Shown: in pieces, positions 1 through 15,890 of the stretch
How the letters are laid out: each line of letters opens with the position of its first letter
Position numbering within the stretch: the first letter of the stretch is position 1
DNA from: Lunularia cruciata
Lineage: Eukaryota; Streptophyta; Marchantiopsida; Lunulariales; Lunulariaceae
Direction: 5' to 3'
Assembly: GCA_948567375.1 (NCBI GenBank)
Contig: OX419757.1
Coordinates: 27,342,001-27,406,000, forward strand
DNA length: 64,000 nucleotides
Position numbers and translations under genes: made by a program
The notes under the pieces: model-generated
What the model saw: the letters and a program-made list of their open reading frames with translations, nothing else
Databases searched by the model: none
What the model was told of the DNA's origin: nothing

Positions 1-985
1 TCAATTGGTGAAAATTTTGCATTGAAATTTCCCTATTTTAGAAAAATCTACTATTATAGATAATTTTGATGGTTTTTGATTTTAACGTTAGTTAATAAAG
101 AGACAAAATTATTATTAAAATTTATCCAACTGATATCTTGTATCATATGTGTATATTTTGCCTTAAAGTCCCCAAATTGGTAGAATATAATCCCAAAGTA
201 GTTGATCTAAAGATCTCCAGATAAAAATAAAGGCGTATATAGCAGTTTTAGCGGCTACTTTAGACAGATCACTTACAATTACAACAATCTATATCCAAAT
301 ATTTTCTTATGCACATAAAGAAATCAGGTAATATTAATACCCAAATGACAGAAACCGATCAAAACACTATTTCTATTATTAAGTATAAAAACAAAAAAAA
401 TGGGACTTATAACCGGTTTTTATCTCTACAATAGTTGATCTTATCTTTAAGTGAGAATCATTGAATTGCATTGAAAAGTGTTATCTTTTTATGAATGCTT
501 CTAAGTTCCGTGGACTAAATACATTCAATTCATTTTATAGGGTATATGTAACAGTTGATGATTGATCTCAAATTAATAGAACCATTGAAATATATCTTGA
601 TAACCAGAGTGCATTTCCCTTTGTTGAGATTGATAACTTCTTTGAGTAAGCTCAAAAACAAATTACTATCAAATGTCATTTAGTAAAGGATTTAGTAAAA
701 TGACAACCTTAACTATAATTGCCTATTGTACAACATATTACTATTGTACAACATATTAGCAAAGATATCTACTAGACATTATCAATCCAGAGAATGGAGA
801 ATTAAGTTTCTTAAGGTTTATTTCATACTGAATAAAAATTTAACGTGAATAGACGTTTAATTAGAACGTAGAAGTCGTTTTCGTAGTGAGAAAAATAAAT
901 TTATTATTCTTGAGCTAACTGCCTTTACTGTAAACGAGATCCGAGGGATAAGACCTAGAGAAATTATAATGATTATAACATACGT
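1..985. other. AT-rich intergenic DNA, no gene seen
   Basis: No frame shows a recognisable protein. An 18-bp stretch around 725-758 (core TATTGTACAACATATTA) is directly duplicated. Nothing else stands out before the hairpin run that begins near 986. Confidence 0.5.
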
Positions 986-1044
986 GGTGTTGATACGCCT
1001 TTGATTTGGGGTGCGGTTCGAAATCAAAGGAGCATCAACATACC
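986..1044. repeat. Imperfect hairpin 1
   Basis: The arm at 986-1007 is the reverse complement of 1021-1044 with a small indel and a few mismatches (shared core CCTTTGATTT). The loop is about 13 bp. It is the first of a run of hairpins up to 1961. Confidence 0.7.
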
Positions 1045-1133
1045 ATTGCATTATTTCCTTAAACTCTTTCGAATGAACTATTATTGAACTGAGTTCTGGT
1101 CCCTCATCGAAGAGACCGTCCCAAATATCTAAT

Positions 1134-1182
1134 GCCTCTCATACACCAACCTCGTTCCATAGGAGGCTGGTGTTTCAGAGGC
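1134..1182. repeat. Imperfect hairpin 2
   Basis: The 20-nt arms at 1134-1153 and 1163-1182 pair with three mismatches around a 9-nt loop. Confidence 0.7.
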
Positions 1183-1670
1183 ACCCGTTATCTCCGTCAT
1201 ACCTATGTATGGCATATGATAACCGGAAGGATGGCAAGATCGCATCAAGCTTAACAAGGATAAAGCGTAAGAGAAAATAGAATAGAACAGGGATTCATTG
1301 TTTGATAAATTGTATTTATATTATAAATTAGTGTATTTAACTTAATAAGATTGTAATATTTTATTCACAGAGTTTACAATTGCTATAAAGCATTCAAGCT
1401 AGGAATTATAAATATCCTTATACATTATTGGAAATATTATGAAGTGGCTACCATGAAGGATTCACGTGGCACCTCAAATCTCAAATGGCTACTATTAAGT
1501 CTTTTGCCAAATTTGGGTTGCGGGTAAGTCGGACCGGTAAATATGGGGTAGTGTTAAGTCTTTCTTTGGAGAGAAGAGCTCAAAGGAACGCATTTGAGCG
1601 GAAATATATTTGTGCATGTTTTCACTCTGGACGCTGACTCTTCTGCGGTCAATCTTGGGCCCATGATAGG

Positions 1671-1755
1671 TAGTGACGGTTTGTCCCTCACCCTGTTATC
1701 TCCGTCATACCTATGTATGACGGAGATAACGGGTATGAGGGACAAGCCGTCACTA
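1671..1755. repeat. Long hairpin 3
   Basis: The arms 1671-1710 and 1715-1755 are about 40 nt and nearly fully complementary, with a 4-nt loop. The terminal part of the stem (GTTATCTCCGTCATAC) also occurs near 1188-1205, so this stem shares sequence with DNA about 500 bp away. The size and shape fit a foldback or small-RNA precursor, but no transcript evidence is visible here. Confidence 0.8.
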
Positions 1756-1811
1756 TCTATCGACAATGCCTGATAAATAAATTGCCACAACCATATCAAT
1801 CTTTCAGGTCA

Positions 1812-1839
1812 GCTTGTGCAGCATGGCAATTGCACAAGC
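1812..1839. repeat. Short hairpin 4
   Basis: Perfect 9-nt arms GCTTGTGCA (1812-1820) and TGCACAAGC (1831-1839) flank a 10-nt loop. Confidence 0.6.
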
Positions 1840-1853
1840 GAAGGACAATCAAT

Positions 1854-1889
1854 CCCATTTCTAACAATACCTCGATTGTTAGAAATGGG
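1854..1889. repeat. Perfect hairpin 5
   Basis: Perfect 15-nt arms CCCATTTCTAACAAT and its reverse complement flank a 6-nt loop at 1869-1874. Confidence 0.8.
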
Positions 1890-1933
1890 TATATTCACTT
1901 GCTAAAGTCCATCTCTGGAGATTTTTGTTGTTT

Positions 1934-1961
1934 GGATCGCGTTTGATCGCAAACGCGATCC
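1934..1961. repeat. Perfect hairpin 6
   Basis: Perfect 12-nt arms GGATCGCGTTTG and CAAACGCGATCC flank the 4-nt loop ATCG. Its right arm lies at the start of the tandem duplication at 1946. Confidence 0.8.
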
Positions 1962-2143
1962 ACACAGCAGTCCTCACAATTCGTCTACGATGGACTCGGT
2001 ATATTCTCCAATACTTTATTTTATAACTACAACGAGTGTAAGAGCATCGCAAAACGCTATCCGTATAGCAGTCCTCAATTCACTTGCGATGAACTCGGTA
2101 GATTCTGCCCCATACTTTATTTTGTACATACGAGTGCAAGAGC
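1946..2143. repeat. About 100-bp tandem duplication, two copies
   Basis: Copy 1 is 1946-2045 and copy 2 is 2046-2143. They align end to end, from ATCGCAAA through a shared TACTTTATTTT block to GAGTG.AAGAGC, with roughly 80 percent identity by eye. No protein is recognised in either copy. Confidence 0.75.
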
Positions 2144-3104
2144 TGTTATCCGAAGTTTTGAACTGTATCACGGACCAGGGGTTGGTTGATTTGTCACGAG
2201 GAGGAATCATGCTCCCAGATACTGAATCACTTCCGTTTATAGAACTTGTTGTAATCATTTTCATAAAGGCACCAATTTGCTTGAAATCTAAACGAATACA
2301 TCAAGACCAATGGTGAGGAATGGGTTATTTTGATTGAAATTCACGCTGAAGGAAACTTGCTGCATCTCGGCCTTTCAAGGTAATGATATTGATAAGCACG
2401 AAAAGCAACAAGCAAGCCAATAATGAAGTACTTCAAGATAGGCTTCGGCTTTGGGTCTGACAAATCATGACTCCGAGAAGAAACTCGCCGAACGAGAGCA
2501 CTGCCGAACCGTGGCTTTCGTATATGCATTGTAATGATCGATCTTGACGGAATCTCAGCAATGACACAAAGAGTTGGAATGCAAAATATGTAAGTTAAGA
2601 CAACGAGTACATTTACCGTAGTTTCCAGAGTGTCTGCCACCAATACATGAATCGCGAACCGACGTGACTCTTCATTAATATTGAGGATCTTGACCTCTCG
2701 TCAATCGAAGCACATTGCGAACAAGTTTCTGTATCTCCAACTAGCCGTACAGTACAAGAGTATGCCATAGGCTCATGGGCCGGACTACCAACTCTAGTTC
2801 TTGATATAGTATCACAAGATCATGTCTGCTTTGAAACCAAACACCAGTTGATCCATTATAGTGCGAGAGATGAAGACCCAATAGGAGAAAGTATCAATCC
2901 CCCGCACCAAGCCAGGCCACCCAAAACTGGGAACCGTCATAACAGAGCCTCCAGTTCTGGACCCATCGTCCACAAAGAGTACTATACTAAAGGGCGATTC
3001 AACAAGAGCTGGTAGCCTTTACAAGGTCATCTTAATATACGTATACGCCCGTAGCTCCTCTACTTACAGAGCAGATTGGGCTCAACTCCTTGAGCAGATT
3101 TGAG
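2144..3104. other. 3' flank of the GH1 gene, no gene recognised
   Basis: This stretch lies downstream of the GH1 stop codon at 3105 and should include its 3' UTR. A 100-codon open frame at 2341-2643 (minus) shows no family hallmark and is not called. Confidence 0.5.
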
Positions 3105-7370
<4,266 letters not shown>

Positions 7371-7394
7371 CACGAAAGAAGTGAACAAGAGCCA

Positions 7395-7403
7395 AATATA
7401 TAT
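7395..7403 (-). promoter_or_regulatory. Possible TATA element of the GH1 gene
   Basis: The minus strand reads TATATATTT about 25-33 bp upstream of the ATG. The spacing would leave almost no 5' UTR, so the true start site may lie elsewhere. Confidence 0.25.
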
Positions 7404-7640
7404 CTATGAGCATAGACAAACCGGAAGTTAGTTAACGGGAACATGCAATTGGGTAAAGAAACTAGTCTACAAAATGCTCAGAGAGCCCTTGAAATGTTAC
7501 GGTTTGAACTACCTTATCACCAGAAGGAACAGTAAAGACTTACTTCCACAATCGAAACCAAACTAATTTCTGAATAGACAGTAATCTATCTCAGGCTCTC
7601 ATTCTGCTGGGAGTTTCTGGGTGGCAACATTGGCTGTCAT

Positions 7641-7988
7641 CTTTAAATAGCTTTCTTGTTCAGCTGCAGCTTTTTGAGGAATGTCTCAATTGTGCGAATT
7701 ACACAGGAAAGGCAATTGTGAAAGGCATGACAGCTATTTAGACTTGCCTTCCCTAAATTGGCAGGCATGACAGCTACATCTATCAGGCATGCTTAGCCCC
7801 TGAGTGAGAACGTGTGAAAGGCATTTCTAAATAGCTGTCCTGCTTGCCAATTTAGGGAAGGCAATTGTGAAAGGCAATTGTGAAAGGCAATTGTGAAAGG
7901 CATGTCTAAATAGCTGTCTTGTTCAGTTGCAGCTCTTTGAGGCATGTCTTTCACACGTTCTCACTCAGGGGCTAAGCATGCATGATAG
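7641..7988. repeat. Complex foldback and tandem-repeat cluster upstream of GH1
   Basis: Four overlapping structures are visible. (1) Inverted arms at 7778-7823 and 7943-7988 match over about 46 bp with few mismatches. (2) Perfect 20-bp inverted arms lie at 7744-7763 and 7845-7864. (3) A 13-bp unit GGCAATTGTGAAA stands three times in tandem (7860-7898), with a fourth copy at 7711-7723. (4) A direct repeat of about 45 bp lies at 7641-7686 and 7905-7949. The cluster is 270-620 bp upstream of the GH1 start codon. It resembles a composite foldback/MITE insertion, but no clean target duplication was found. Confidence 0.75.
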
Positions 7989-8377
7989 ATCTTCATCTTT
8001 GTCCTGTTGAGGAAAGAGGCCGTGTAAACAACAGCAGAGTTACTTTTGATTGAAGGTCACTAAGAAGTTACTGAGGTAGGCAAAAAAGTCTCTGATACTG
8101 TAATAGGAACTGATATCGAGAATAGCCGCACCCTCGAACAGTAGCCTCTCTAGAATCCAGAAGGAACAAAACTTGCAAGTTTAGTCATGAATTGCCCGGG
8201 ATTTGAGCGGCGCCAACTTATAAGGTATACAAGCATGTTTCGTAGTCCCTAGACGTCTTCCATAAGCAGCATTATTAAGTTCATGGTCCAGGTCTTCCAT
8301 CATAGTGCAGACAATGTATTTTGGAAGAGACGTCATGGTTCCTTCGCAAGAATTTCAGCTTGTAACCCGACGGCACC

Positions 8378-8465
8378 CTGTCAGAGGCAATTTACGCAGA
8401 ACCTGTCTTTTTGCTTTTCTTCTGTCAGAGGCAATTTACGCAGAACCTGTCTTTTTGCTTTTCTT
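8378..8465. repeat. 44-bp tandem duplication
   Basis: Two near-identical units start at 8378 and 8422 (CTGTCAGAGGCAATTTACGC...). A decayed third relative begins near 8539. Confidence 0.85.
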
Positions 8466-8566
8466 CTTTCGCTTTAGACGATGTAGCCTGTTGTAGTATT
8501 CGCAGAGTTAGAGTTCAGGAGATGAAGCCTAATGGCAGCCTGTCAGAGTCAATTTACTCAAAGCCT

Positions 8567-8686
8567 GCTTTTTGCTTTTCTTACTTCTCTTTCGACGATG
8601 TACCAGTTGTATTATTCGCATAGAGAGGCTTTTTGCTTTTCTTACTTCTCTTTCGACGATGTACCAGTTGTATTATTCGCATAGAG
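8567..8686. repeat. 61-bp tandem duplication
   Basis: The units at 8567-8627 and 8628-8686 are virtually identical (GCTTTTTGCTTTTCTTACTT...), which implies a recent duplication. They abut the LINE relic that starts at 8685. Confidence 0.85.
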
Positions 8687-9419
8687 TTCATCAGATCAAG
8701 CCTCTTATTTTCGCCTAGGTTTGGTCCACCCATCTGCATCTTCACTACTCACTTGTGAGTGTGGTTCTACACTAGATGCAGCGGCGGTCCACATGACACG
8801 GTGTCTTTTTGGAGGACAGAGGATAGCTACCCATGATGCCATTAGAGACATAGTGTTTGCTATGGCCCGAGAGAGTGGATACTTGGCTTGGAGGGAGCGT
8901 TCGTATGCGTTGCAGACGACAAGTGTCAGGGCAAACTTATACTTGGTCCGAGATGATCAGGTGACAGTAGCGGATGTCGTGGTGATGGACCCTATGCGAG
9001 ATACAGTTTCGGAGGGAGTGATTACCCATCCCCCTGGATGGGCGGCGAGTGCAACAGCAGGTCGCAAGGTCTCCAAGTATAAGGGCATGTAGCGAGGTCA
9101 CCTCTTTGTTCCTCTAGCCTTGGAGTTATATGGAGCGATGGACAAGGCATTTGACACATTTGTCAGGGAGTGCGCGAGAGCTTATCATGTTAGGCGGCAG
9201 GGGGTACCACTCTCACTCTCATACTTTGTAGCTTACTTTAGACAGCGTGTATCCATTGCTCTACAGAGGGCAGTGGCTGGTGCAATCCATAGGAGAGCAA
9301 TCACATTAGGTGATGTTTCTTCGGATGCTCTAGTTGTGTGTAGACCGTTCGACTTGCATAGCTCGGATATCTTAGGTGTGGTAGGGCAGATTTCTCATAC
9401 AGACTCTATTGGGGCTTAG
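8685..9419 (+). pseudogene. LINE (non-LTR retrotransposon) pol, C-terminal part
   Basis: This open stretch resembles the region after reverse transcriptase in plant LINE-type pol proteins. It has a cysteine/histidine motif CECGSTLDAAAVHMTRC just after RLGLVHP, then VTVADVVVMDP, a KVSKYKGM segment and FVPLALELYG. The reverse transcriptase itself is absent, so this is a 5'-truncated copy, as is usual for LINEs. One in-frame TAG at 9090-9092 interrupts it; both halves are in the same frame. The upstream end meets the 61-bp tandem repeat. A decayed relative lies at 21215-21990. The family assignment rests on motif order only. Confidence 0.7.
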
Positions 9420-10605
9420 CCCCATGTTACCTTTTTTGTCCCTCCCTTGTACGGCTTGATGGGGTCTTCCCATCCTTCATTTTTCCTACGCGGTCGCCTT
9501 TTTTCGTATTTATTCAAAAGTCCGCGCAGACCTTACTACATGTGAAAGTGAGAGGTAGAGATTCCGAAGTTCACCAAAGAATGGTATGCGGCTCGAGTTT
9601 ATAAATAAATATAAGAAGAAAAGTATACAAGTGTAATGAGTCCCTCTTCACTATAGATTTTGAAATGGCGACTAAAGATTTGAATTTTTGCGCGCACACT
9701 AGTCGGTAGCTAAGAATAGTAGCCCGTGACACTCTATCAACACTCTCCCACGAGCCATCGACACTCTGATCTCTAGATGAGATCTAAAATATTCAAATTT
9801 ATCTCTAGACAAAGTTTTGGTTAAATATAAGCAACTTACTTACCCGGAGGAATATATTGTACGCCTATTTCTCCAGCCAATACATTCTTTTTAGCAAAAT
9901 AATAATGAAGTTCACTAGGTATAGTCCCGGCATGAAATACTAAATTGTTAGCAAATTTGATATTATCTCTACAAAAGAATATAGGATCATGAAAGAAAGA
10001 AAGAAATTTTTTATATATATCACCGCATGGAATGTATGTTTAATCCCGACATAAAGTACTAAATTGCTGGTAAATATAATACTATTAATATTATTGATAT
10101 AAAGATCATGAAATATATATACATATCTTCTAATCAAATGTGAAAAGAATATTCTCATGGAATAATATTGGCACCCCTATAGTTTGCGTCTGTCGATGAG
10201 AAAACAACAATATGTTACGTCTTTAATATCTTCCAAGATCATCAAAGAATTGCAGATATTCCAAGATTAAACCATACCTGATGTGTATTTTCTATCTTAA
10301 GCACTTTGAGCCCAATCCCCATCAGTCAAACCTTGGACAACGAGTAATAAAACTTGTACAGCCAATAACCCACCAATTGAGTACTAAAGCCACGAGATTG
10401 AATCATAAATTTCACTATCATAAACTGTATCAAAACGTGGTTTCGTTCATAGTTATACAAATTCCCTCACGAGTCCCACTAGTCCCACCGTATAACTTAG
10501 ATCTGGTCAAGAAAGAGTTAAATAAATGAGAATTCCTCCGATCTGACAATACATTTTTGGGTAAGCCCAAAACTTACCATTTTTGCACTTCACTCAACAA
10601 AAATG
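9420..10605. other. LINE 3' tail, then AT-rich DNA with a local duplication
   Basis: The sequence to about 9500 is shared with the second LINE relic (GATGGGGTCTTCCCATCC) and is probably its 3' UTR. Farther on, two segments of about 70-75 bp starting near 9926 and 10041 (CCCGRCATRAARTACTAAATTG) are a decayed tandem duplication. No gene is seen. Confidence 0.5.
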
Positions 10606-10650
10606 GGAGAGGAATAAAAACAGGCTTTCTGCCCGTTTTTATTCCTCTCC
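10606..10650. repeat. Near-perfect 20-bp hairpin
   Basis: The arms 10606-10625 (GGAGAGGAATAAAAACAGGC) and 10631-10650 pair with one mismatch around a 5-nt loop. It lies just beyond the point where the copia-2 coding match fades. Confidence 0.85.
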
Positions 10651-10779
10651 AATAATGATATAAGGGTTTACATGCCATTATATCAAAATTCTCCAACATG
10701 TGGATAGAATATTAACTGTATAGTAACCAAAGGTTATTGCCATTTTGGATAAAACTCAATACCCATAAAGTATATGAGT

Positions 10780-13330
10780 TTTCCCGAATCCTTCACATCG
10801 AACTCTCCTTTCAACCAATCTTTCACTTGCTAAATGAGATATTTGCAACTCTCATTGACAATCAAGTCATCAACATAGATAATCAATAAAACCATATTGT
10901 CACAAACTTGTAGTTTGTAAAGTAAAGAATATAAACTACAAACTTGAAATCCAATGGATAAGAGATAGGAACTTATCTTAGCATTGTAGCTCATGGAACT
11001 TGCTTAAATCCATGGAGAAATTTTTTTAATAAAGAAAATTTGTTCTGATATCTTGCATCTTCTTATCCAAGTGGTTGGATCATGTAGACCTCCTGCTCAA
11101 AATCTATATTGAGGAAAGCATAGTTGAAATTCATTTGGTAGAGATTCTACTTATTTAAGATGACCAACATTGAGAGAGTAAAAATTGATGATATTTTTGC
11201 AAGGGTCCTGAATGTCTCATTAAAATCAACTCCATATTATTGTGAATAGTACTTTGCCACAAGTCTTCCCTTGTATCTACTCAAGAAACCATCCAAATTT
11301 CTCTTGATATACAACAAATTGCATTCTTACTGGAACTCAAATCCACCAACTCCCATGTTTGTTATTGATGCACTGCTGTAACTTTAGGCACCATGGCTTA
11401 CACCCAATTTGCATGATTCATTTCCTCCTCAAGAGATTTGGTTCCTGTTCTTGGATAGCCTTCACCATAGATGTATGGTATTGGGCTAAAAACTATTCAT
11501 GATAAAACCATTCAAGTTGAAAGTGTTCAATGTGATATTTGACCTTGTAATTATCCTTTATGATGCATAGGTTCAGGTTGAGAAATACAACTTTTAATCA
11601 AAATCCTTCAAATGAGGTTAAAAGTTTGCTCCAAACTTTAAATCAATTATGCGGTTTAATTAATTTGCTCCAAACTCTTAAGGAGTTTGGAGCAAATTTT
11701 CTTTGGGTTAGAGACTTGGACTGAAGATTTCTCATCGACCTGTCCAACCAAGGATTTATAAATGAATTAATACAATAATAATCACTAGAAACATTGGTGA
11801 CACTTGAAATACTAGCCTATAGTATAGAAATATTACTTGGAACAACAGAAAAGGTAGAGTGTACCATAATTGGTAAATGAAATCTGAAACTTATAGGAGT
11901 ATGATAACAAAAACTTAACTCCTCAAATATGAAATCTCTAATAATAATAAATCTTAGAATCAGAATCATAACACCTATATCCTCTTGAATTTGAGTATAT
12001 CCAAGAAGGGCATATTTTTTTGCTATAGGATCTAGCTTTTGCCCCTTCTCATCAGTAACATGAACAAAGAAAATACAACCAAAAACTTCAAATTTAACAA
12101 GTGATTTTTCTTACCCATAAGAGCTTGAAGAGGTGTCATTTTATGCACCAGTGAGGTAAGAGTTTGGTTCATTGATTAAACTGCATAATTGATTTCTTCT
12201 GCCAAATAGAATTTGGGCATGGCCTTCTTGTTGAGCATGGCTCTTGCAACTTCTTTTGCTCAACATATCTATTTTTTTGAGGTGTATAGTTGCAAATAAT
12301 TTCAAGCTTGACACTTTGCTCATGTAGAAGAACATCAAAGTGATTTGAGAGTAACTCTCCTCCTCTGCCAGAACATAAAAATAGAACATTATGACCATAT
12401 TGCTTCTCCATAAGTAGCTTGTATATTTGAAAGACCAAAAGGACATTTGATTTTGCTTTCAAAAATTAAACCCAAGTAAATCTCAAAACATCATAAATAA
12501 ATGAGACAAAATACTTGAAACATATCAAATTCTTCTATGAAGCAGTCTATATCTTTGTCTGTAACAATTTTAATACCCTAGAGGCTTTGTACCTTGATGC
12601 TAGAAAGGTCTATAAGCCTCACAAACCACTATAGGCATAGAATCAGAAAATGCTGGAAGACTTGCAACTAGATATGAGGTGTGTAGTGTACTCAATCTTT
12701 CTAAACTCATGTGACATACTATTTTATGCCACATCTCAAAATATGAAAGGGCAGTCAAACCATGAATATACGTAGAATTTTGATTTTTAGTATTGGTGAT
12801 CTTGACTTAGATAAATTAAACATCCTATGTATTTTGGATCCAAATTTTTCATCCTATGTGGATAGTACATTCCTTATACTTGTAAGAAAAATATTATCTT
12901 GGTCAATAAAACCTTAAAAAAATTCTCAATAATTTGGCTAACAAAACTATTGGTGATTATATGCAAGTGAAAGAATGCTCCTAAACTACTAAAATTCCTA
13001 ATGGAGTTGGGAATGATATAGTGCACGTAATAGTGATAGTGTGTTCAATATCATCAATGGAGTTCACTTCCAAAATTTTAAATACTAGTTTTTTGGAACT
13101 GAAGAGAGTAGCATGATGGGTTTGAGCACTTGGAGTCAATGAACTACTCTATTTTACTCTTAGTAATGGAGGTAGCCATGTTAGTAATCGTCAGTGATGA
13201 TCTTAGGAGTAGGAATCCCTCCCCATATAATTTTGCTTCTTAAAACAAGTTTTCTCATTATGAGTATTTGATTTTGCAATAGTTGCATAACCTGTCCATC
13301 ATGGATATGCCTTGTATTACATGATGTCTT
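10780..13330 (-). pseudogene. copia-2 pol: zinc knuckle, integrase and reverse transcriptase remnants
   Basis: Reading right to left: a CNYCK...HNEKTC knuckle near 13.25 kb; an integrase core with RGGELLSNHF and CNYTPQKN around 12169-12462; an RT segment with TWELVDL, RYKGRLVAKYY and GVDFNETF near 11.2-11.35 kb; AFLNIDFEQEVYMIQPLG near 11.1 kb; and the catalytic IYVDDLIV with YVDD encoded at 10866-10877. GKLIYFMGIEF follows. The pieces are in different frames and contain stops, so no functional polyprotein is possible. The domain calls are firm; the exact limits are not. Confidence 0.8.
11662..11698. repeat. Perfect 16-bp hairpin
   Basis: The arms AATTTGCTCCAAACTC (11662-11677) and GAGTTTGGAGCAAATT (11683-11698) flank a 5-nt loop. 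A third, direct copy of the core TTTGCTCCAAACT lies near 11627. Confidence 0.85.
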
Positions 13331-13439
13331 TGTGAGGATTAACCTCTACCAATGGTACCTCCACAAAATGAACCTCTATGTATGCTACCTCTGTTTCAAC
13401 CTCTACTAGTAAATAGAGTTTGCTATTGAGCAACAAGAC

Positions 13440-13733
13440 CATCGTTACTACCTTGCAACTGCATCTCTTTTGAGACTAACATCAAGACTAGCTCATTAAA
13501 TTGAGAATAAGAATCTCTATAATGACTATAGACATCTCAAAATATTTACACTCCTTTGGTAGACCTTGATTGTAAAATTAGATCATAATTTTCAACCAAA
13601 CCACGAAGGTGATAAACATAAGCTGTGATGCTTAGATTTCCTTTCTTAACCTCCATTACTTGCTACTTCAATTACAGTTTTCATGACTTTCTTAAAATCT
13701 AAAAAGCATTTACTAATATATCCCAAACAAGGT
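13440..13733 (-). pseudogene. copia-2 gag, C-terminal part
   Basis: The minus strand gives a copia-gag-like stretch with YVYHLRGLVENYDLILQS and YSHYRDSYSQFNELVLMLVS, broken by stops and frame changes. It ends abruptly at element A and resumes at 17501. Confidence 0.6.
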
Positions 13734-14640
13734 TGTGACAACCCGGAAAATATCATTTTTGCGGTAATCAGGTAAGTAAAGTTTGTTCCCGTAGAGATAT
13801 TGGTCAGAAATTTCCAAATACAAAGTCAAAGTAACAACTTCAGTTCTTCTTGGTTGTGTCTTTAATCTCTCAAGTAGAAACCACACCCAGAAGAGAGTAA
13901 CAAGCACTGACTTGTAGTCTCATCATGACTTAACACTTCTTAATCACAACTCCATCAAATCTTTCCAAACAATCTTGATTGTGATGATTCATGCTCTCCC
14001 AAAAATGGCACTTCATTGCAAAATGACTTCACCTCAGAATTGTGTTCTACCCCTCCACTGAAGGCACAACTTCCTTGATTGAAATTGCTTCACATCAACT
14101 TTGTGCCGCACTCACAAACGAAGAATACTACCAACACTACAATTCCTCTCAGATCTGTCAAAGCATTGCTTTGATTGCACTTCACTCAAGATCAAACACA
14201 CAGAATGAAGATCAAGGTTGCGGAATCCAACATCCAACAAACACACTGATTTGCAGTTTGAATTTCTCCATACACTCACAAGCAAAAACAAAAAATTGAT
14301 ACTCGGAATTAAGCTCAAGCAACAAGCATTGCTTCACAACACTTTGCTTTATTTATTCTCAGAAATAATGAGCACTGAATAACATTTTCCTGCAAATACT
14401 ACCTTTAAATAGTGAAGCAAACGACAGTTCTAACAACTATAGCATTTTCTAACAACTCTACTAACATGCAGATCCAAAATGACAATGCACCTCTTCATAT
14501 CTGCCTTTTCAAATCTCAAAACTGTTACTACTCCGATCCAATGTCTACTTCTTCTTCGGCTTTCAAACCCGATCCCAAAGTAATGTCACTCACTACTACT
14601 CTATCCTTGGGTTTCACAACTCCTAATTCCTCTACCAATT

Positions 14641-15720
14641 CTAACAGTTCTCTTTCCTGAATTGCAATTCCACTAGTGGGTAATCCTTATAAATCCCTAT
14701 CTCCCGACCCACTTTCTCTAAAGTCTCCAATGGTAACTCCAAAGACATCTGCACTCTTATGTTATCTACTTTGGGTTTTGCTCTTACATCCTTCTGAAGT
14801 TTATCTATCTCTAATTTCACTAAGTCTAATCTAATTGTGATATTGTCTTCTACCTCCAATATCTTTCTATCTACACGAGTTCAGAGACTGATCAACAACG
14901 CATTCAAATCTTTATCCTTTGCATTTCTCCTCCTTGTCTCTTGCACCAACAACTTCAACTTGTGCAGTCTCGTTTCTTCAATGTGCATGCTAGCCTTTGT
15001 ACTCAACATTGCATTCATCTTGATCAAAATCTCCTTCAATGGCTCCAATCTCATTTTTCTTTCCCATTCTTGATCTCAAGCCAATCTTCTCTGTACATTG
15101 CCAATTCCGCTTTGAACTCAGCTTTCACAGTTTCCTTCTCCTTCTCCTTCTGCACAATCTTCTCTTCTTGATTGTGAAGTAACTCTCTCAACCTATCTTC
15201 CTCTCTATATCTCATTGTCAACTCTCTTTGCCATAGCTACTTCTTCTCCTCTACACTCTCCATCACTCTATCGAGCTCTTGCTCTTTTTTTGCTACTCTT
15301 GCCATAGCATGGATAATTTCTAATCTTGAATCAGCAAACTGTTGCTTCAAAATCTCATACTCCGCTACTTGTCATTCCCTTGCTATGACATTCTGCTCTA
15401 GTAGTTCCTCCCTATTCCTTGATTCTCTCTTCAAGTTCTCAATCACTTGATTTTATACTACTACATCTACTTGTAGTACTTCCCTTTCCTCCTCACCTCG
15501 GATTATACTCTTCTTTAATCCCGAGTTCTCTTCTTCTAATTGAGCTAACACCTGCAACACAGTCTTCACCTCCGGACACTTTGATTGCATCTCCTTCTTC
15601 CTATGCTCTAACTTTACTAACAACGGGCACACAACCTCCTACAGGTACTCTACTTCTTCACTCAAAGTTATCTCCTTCTTCACCTCTTCCTCACTCTTCA
15701 CTCGCATTCTAAGTCATAGT
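14641..15720 (-). pseudogene. Element A, coiled-coil C-terminal coding remnant
   Basis: The minus strand is rich in Glu, Lys, Leu and Arg codons (for example RLDLVKLEIDKLQKDV) with heptad-like spacing and scattered stops. The same arrangement is seen in element B (46619-47608), where the frames are more open. The plus-strand frames here are Ser/Thr/Leu-rich mirror images and are not genes. Confidence 0.55.
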
Positions 15721-15890
15721 CGCCTTATAGGAATGGATTCTTTGCTCCCCGAACTTCCATCCTCCTCTTCTCTTACCTTACCTGGCACTGCTCCACACTT
15801 TGCCTTCCGTCTGGAATGAACTCCTCTTTGAATTATAACTCGTTTCTCCTCTTGCTTTGGAACTTCGTCTTCCAGTTTTGAGTTACTTTT

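Noticed and set aside
2341-2643. A 100-codon minus-strand open frame downstream of GH1 with some hydrophobic stretches
   Set aside because: It has no family hallmark and no partner exon, and it lies where a 3' UTR or intergenic DNA is expected. The length is not remarkable.
7371-7388. Extending the GH1 start upstream to include LLFTSFV as a signal peptide
   Set aside because: No ATG precedes it in frame; an in-frame TAG lies about 12 codons upstream of the ATG at 7370.
9690-9790. A 3' LTR for copia-2 here, from GTGACACTCTAT shared with 18065
   Set aside because: The match is about 12 bp with only vague similarity around it, and no copia coding sequence adjoins it.
15419-15712. Ser/Thr/Leu-rich plus-strand open frames in elements A, B and C (also 14412-14660, 46485-46751, 47010-47504, 57972-58343)
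   Set aside because: They are antisense shadows of Glu/Lys/Asp-rich minus-strand coding sequence. Conserved blocks between A and C are found only on the minus strand.
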